A stretch of DNA of 64,000 nt from Copromyces sp. CBS 386.78. Its lineage: Eukaryota > Ascomycota > Sordariomycetes > Sordariales > Sordariaceae. Below the pieces are notes generated by a model. It saw only the letters and a list, made by a program, of their open reading frames with translations. It did not search any database and had not been told where the DNA came from. The stretch covers positions 22,695 through 86,694 of the forward strand of contig MU839142.1 of NCBI GenBank assembly GCA_030685235.1, read 5' to 3'. The translations under genes were made by a program, and so were the position numbers. The stretch's first letter is position 1; the number at the start of each line of letters is the position of its first letter. This document shows, one piece after another, positions 60,787-64,000 of this stretch.

Positions 60787-62532
60787 TTAAAGTCCTGCCC
60801 AGCCATCCTCCGCCGCTCGTGCCCTTCGTCTTTCATCCGCCTGACGGTCCAGTTTGTCCCTATTGCCCAGAAACTCCTGCTCCCTCTTGAACCGGGAATT
60901 AGCCTTGATCACGGCCCTGAGGGCCTGCTCTTCCACCGTATCACCCAGTGGCTCATCCAATTCCGGGGAATGTTTGACTTTCCACTTTGCGTATTCGAGG
61001 CCGTAGTCTGCCTCGGGATCGTGACGAGTCAGGACCTCATGAATCTTGTCCGGGTCTGAAACTGCAAACTTCCAAGTGGGAGCAATTTCAAACCTGTTGG
61101 TTTTGTCGCACCACTCAAATTGTGTTTCCTTTAGAGCGTTATGCACAAGTGTGGGAGTCGGGAATGACGCCGGTCTCTTAGGTGCTGGTTGACCGGGTGC
61201 TGCCCTGATATGAAACTCATCGCTCGAGACCATAGCATAGGCCTTTTCCGCGAGGTACTCGGACCTGGAAAGATGCGGGGTGTCTTTGCCAGGGAGGCAA
61301 GCAACCGCAAGATTCCACTTGCCATCGTTAAAAGCCCGAATGGTCTGGGACAAGGACTTGGTCCCGAGCTCCTTGAAGAAAGGATCCCGAGGTAAGCGAG
61401 GGGTACCCTTGACCGGGTCATACGCCCGAAGCTTGTTGCGCTTTTCCTTGGTGTTGGACATCTTCATGCCGTAGTGATGAGTCCATGGATAATTGCCCCT
61501 CGTATCCCAGACTGACCGATCAAGATCCTCGTATTCCTCGAACGCCTTGGCGTCCTTGACGTAGGAATGGAGGATAAGAGGCCAGACAAGGTACGTGGTG
61601 GCGAACGAAGGTTTGTTGGCCCTTTTCACAAAGAGCACGTCGATGAGCTTCTCGAGGTGCTGTTTGTACACCTCGTTATCGCTATCGTTGGGAGGCGTTT
61701 TGGGACAGCCCGAATCAACGAGGTGGTCACCAGCGTTGCACAATGGGCAGCCATACACAAGACCGGTGGTCGGGTCCGGCATGACACATTGTGCGACGGT
61801 GTGACCCTGTCTTTTGCATCGCGTGTTGCCGCAGAAAACATTTGAGTCCAAGTTGGAGGAAGCTTCTGCGACCTGACTGGACTCTTCATCGTCCTCGATC
61901 TCGATTGGCGTCTCCTGGCGTTGGAGCTCGGTTGGCGCCATGCTACCTTGGACCTTGGCTCGAAGTTTCTCAACGTCGTCGTGATGTTCTTGAACATAAT
62001 GATCTGGGATGAACTCAATCCTGAAACTGGCAACCTTGGTGTTGGTCTTCAGGCTTAGCTGCGAGAGCGTGTTGCAAAAGGCAGCCAACGAATCGGGGTC
62101 GAGGGCCGTTTTGCCAATGAAAGCGTTGAACTTGTCCATACTGCTTTGACGCGCCATCCAATTGAAATCGGAACCGCGCGAGTCGGCAGAAATGCGTTGC
62201 ATGAAGTCTGGCTCATCTGACTCGTTGTAGCCATTGAACTGCCATTCGACTTCGTCGTCGTCGATATGAGGGAAAAGCTTGCCTTTCCCGTCAAATTTGG
62301 GCTTGATGTTGCTCAAGTCCGAAATGGACTTGCCAACGCCTTGTGTATTTTGGTACTCGGCCAGTTGTCGCATGATGCGCGACTCCCTTTGGGCGACCCT
62401 ATCTTTGGACTTGTTGGGCTTAGGGTAGTTTGGCCGGTCCCGCACTGGGGCACGGCTGTTTTGAGGAGGAGACCTCGATCTCGAGGATCCTCTTCTTTCC
62501 ATGTCGGGTAGGTCTGAGTGTCTGTCTGACAT
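60787..62532 (-). CDS. Hypothetical protein with two zinc-knuckle motifs (581 aa)
   Basis: This single open frame has balanced codon use and no RIP signs. The start ATG lies in a good fungal context (GCCAAAATG). Residues 1-60 are Arg/Ser/Pro-rich and probably disordered, with RSRSP-type runs that could bind RNA or be phosphorylated. Residues 207-222 form an acidic patch. Two Cys/His clusters follow: C234-x4-C239-x4-H244-x4-C249 and C262-x2-C265-x4-H270-x5-C276. They resemble zinc knuckles that bind nucleic acid, the first with unusual spacing. The C-terminal 40 residues are highly charged and helical-looking. I do not recognise the family. Lack of polymerase or integrase sequence nearby argues against a retrotransposon gag, but a domesticated or host knuckle protein cannot be told apart here. 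Confidence 0.85.
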   Translation of the reverse strand: MSDRHSDLPDMERRGSSRSRSPPQNSRAPVRDRPNYPKPNKSKDRVAQRESRIMRQLAEYQNTQGVGKSISDLSNIKPKFDGKGKLFPHIDDDEVEWQFNGYNESDEPDFMQRISADSRGSDFNWMARQSSMDKFNAFIGKTALDPDSLAAFCNTLSQLSLKTNTKVASFRIEFIPDHYVQEHHDDVEKLRAKVQGSMAPTELQRQETPIEIEDDEESSQVAEASSNLDSNVFCGNTRCKRQGHTVAQCVMPDPTTGLVYGCPLCNAGDHLVDSGCPKTPPNDSDNEVYKQHLEKLIDVLFVKRANKPSFATTYLVWPLILHSYVKDAKAFEEYEDLDRSVWDTRGNYPWTHHYGMKMSNTKEKRNKLRAYDPVKGTPRLPRDPFFKELGTKSLSQTIRAFNDGKWNLAVACLPGKDTPHLSRSEYLAEKAYAMVSSDEFHIRAAPGQPAPKRPASFPTPTLVHNALKETQFEWCDKTNRFEIAPTWKFAVSDPDKIHEVLTRHDPEADYGLEYAKWKVKHSPELDEPLGDTVEEQALRAVIKANSRFKREQEFLGNRDKLDRQADERRRARAAEDGWAGL

Positions 62533-63616
62533 TTTGGCAACTGTATCGCGAGACAGTCAGTTTGGATACGATCAAATGAAGTGGTAGAGAAGTGAGGAGG
62601 CGCGATGGGAGAGGATAGCAAAAGGAGGGTGAAAGGAGGGCGAGGCAAGAGGGTCGGAGGGGTTCCGTACCGTGGTTGTGTGTTGGCTGGTTGGGAGAAA
62701 AAGCTCAATAGGAGCGCGGGATTCGGAAACCCAGAGGAAGGACGCGAGCGAGAATCCAAACTCGTGGGGTAGAATTGACCGAATGATGAGAAAGAAGAAA
62801 ATCTTGGAGCTCGGAGGCTTCAGGAAAGCACCCGAAATGAAAATGCCGATGGGTGCGGAGTGGAGACAGAGCGGTTACCCGGTCAATTTGCCCGTTGCTT
62901 CCCTTCACCGGGCCTCTCCCTTCACTGGGCCTCTTGTCTTGGCCTCCATTCACCTTCTGTTGGTGTTGGCCCGTACCTTTTGTATTTCTAAGCCTCTGCC
63001 ATTCATTGATTCTTCTCCAGACCACAATCAATACAGCACTCAAGTCTTTGCATCATGTTTCTTGGGATCTGCGCTCTTGGTCGACGAGCTTTGGCGATGT
63101 TTGTCAGCCTTGTAAGAAAAGTGGGTCCATCCCCCTGGAATTTTCAAGACCTGGCAAACAAAACATCGAGGGCAATGCGTTACCATCCATGATTTCTCCA
63201 TCTAGAAGACCTTGGACCGTTCTGAATTGGTGCAGCCGAGGATCATGTAGCTTCGGGCAGCGGGGGGTATAATGTGCATGATCCAGTGAAGCAAATGCGC
63301 GTCGGCCGGGCCATGCACCGGACGTTAAAAGGTCGGACTTCCGAGCGGCTCTATCTGCACATCATGAATATCTATTTTATTAGAATAGTACGTGGCATCT
63401 TGTAAGATATAAAGTCTATCGCCCCCCCTCACTTGTTTCCAAATACTTTCCTCCTCAACCATCCAGCATATCGACCAAATTTTCCATCAGATCTTGTGTC
63501 CTTGCCTCAACATTTCCGAGATTATTGACCAACTCAACTCCTAACTGATATTACTACCCCGGGCCTTGCGTCCACGATCCCTCTTTGACTCGACATTTTC
63601 AACTCCCACAGAAGAC
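62533..63616. other. Intergenic region between two divergent genes
   Basis: This 1.1 kb of normal-composition DNA separates a minus-strand and a plus-strand start codon, so it probably contains both promoters. Open frames of 112-147 codons in it (62,672-63,115, 62,853-63,272 and 62,705-63,043 on the other strand) overlap one another and lack recognisable motifs or codon bias, so I do not call them genes. Confidence 0.6.
63406..63480 (+). promoter_or_regulatory. Candidate core promoter of the 63,617 gene
   Basis: GATATAAAG at 63,406-63,414 is TATA-like and is followed by a CT-rich stretch (CCCCCCCTCACTTG, then TTTCCTCCTCAACC), common near fungal transcription starts. It lies about 200 bp before the start codon. 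There is no direct evidence of transcription. Confidence 0.3.
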
Positions 63617-64000
63617 ATGCCCGTTATGTCAATTTCCACAGAAGACACGCCCACCATGTCAACCTCGACAGAATCAACCATCCCTCCATCCACTCCCTCC
63701 GCACAAGACGCTCTGGAGAAAAGAATCTCCTTCCTCGAAGCTACCGCCAGCTCGCATAAAGAATTGTACAACACGATCATCTTCACCGTTACCAGGCTCG
63801 AGCGAACCATTTCCAACAAAGCCAAAGAAGCCTTGGACAACGTACTCGACGAGGTGTACAAGGTAACGGAAATCATGGATGATAACACCTACATTGGACA
63901 CACCATTCAGAAGGAACGAGAGGCGCTGGCACGCGAACGCGACATAACCAACGCCGGGAAGCAGGTGGTGTCCCTGAGGGAAAAGCTGGTCAACGACCGA
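63617..64000 (+). CDS. Hypothetical charged, probably coiled-coil protein (5' part only)
   Basis: A plus-strand frame is open for 128 codons from ATG 63,617 to the window end with no stop. An in-frame TAA at 63,542 bounds it upstream and no other ATG lies between. Residues 1-30 are Ser/Thr/Pro-rich. From about residue 31 the sequence (DALEKRISFLEA..., RLERTISNKAKEALDNVL, then a Glu/Arg/Lys-rich part) has the spacing of hydrophobic residues expected of a long coiled coil. Three 30-bp repeats span the start, so Met at 63,626 or 63,656 could also serve. The overlapping minus-strand open frames are shadows. Family and function are unknown. Confidence 0.7.
   Translation, partial: MPVMSISTEDTPTMSTSTESTIPPSTPSAQDALEKRISFLEATASSHKELYNTIIFTVTRLERTISNKAKEALDNVLDEVYKVTEIMDDNTYIGHTIQKEREALARERDITNAGKQVVSLREKLVNDR

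Noticed and set aside
60745..62759. Many overlapping open frames around the 581-codon gene
   Set aside because: They overlap the long gene in other frames, mostly lie wholly within it and have no motif or start context of their own.
62672..63272. Open frames of 112-147 codons between the two genes
   Set aside because: They overlap each other on both strands, lack motifs and sit where the divergent promoters should be.
1..64000. CRISPR array, rRNA or bacterial operon signals
   Set aside because: Repeats with regular spacers were not found. The RIP pattern, LTR elements and gene structure point to a fungal chromosome.

Overview
This window comes from a filamentous ascomycete (Pezizomycotina-type) genome with an active history of repeat-induced point mutation (RIP). 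From base 1 to about 60,450 the DNA is very AT-rich. TpA is common and CpA/TpG is scarce, while CpG persists, and repeat copies differ almost only by C/T and G/A transitions. This is the classic RIP signature, so every protein-coding stretch in this part is a broken transposon remnant. From about 60.7 kb the composition changes sharply to ordinary, balanced-GC, gene-bearing DNA.

The AT-rich block is a nest of transposons that can be resolved by paired LTRs or TIRs and exact target-site duplications (TSDs). The older base layer is 1-1580, 17,352-18,335 and 56,068 to about 60.4 kb. It holds short tandem repeats, polypyrimidine tracts and a degraded PIF/Harbinger transposase. Two Gypsy LTR retrotransposons sit in it. 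Element D (1581-17346, minus strand, TSD CTAAT) is itself split by element E (3036-10162, plus strand, TSD AGGGG). Element A (18341-56062, plus strand, TSD ATTAG) is split by Gypsy element C (21267-28624, TSD TTACT), by the oversized minus-strand Gypsy element B (29630-48605, candidate TSD TTAC), and by a MULE DNA transposon (52016-55512, TSD TTTAGAAA).

Element B carries further insertions: an internally deleted MULE (39986-42186, TSD TTAAAAAT), two coding-free MULE derivatives (34078-34909 and 35325-35927, each with 8-bp TSDs) and a small, RIP-poor, hairpin-rich island (about 31,528-32,076). It also has about 6 kb between integrase and 3' LTR that I could not assign.

The gene-bearing end holds an intact minus-strand gene (60787-62532, 581 codons) for a hypothetical protein with two zinc-knuckle motifs. 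Directly beyond its stop lies an in-frame second copy of its C-terminal tail. After a 1.1 kb intergenic stretch comes the 5' part of a plus-strand gene (63617 to the window end) for a Glu/Lys-rich, probably coiled-coil protein. No rRNA, CRISPR or convincing functional tRNA gene was seen. The genes do not form a recognisable pathway; the story of the window is transposon nesting and RIP up to a sharp border with host genes.
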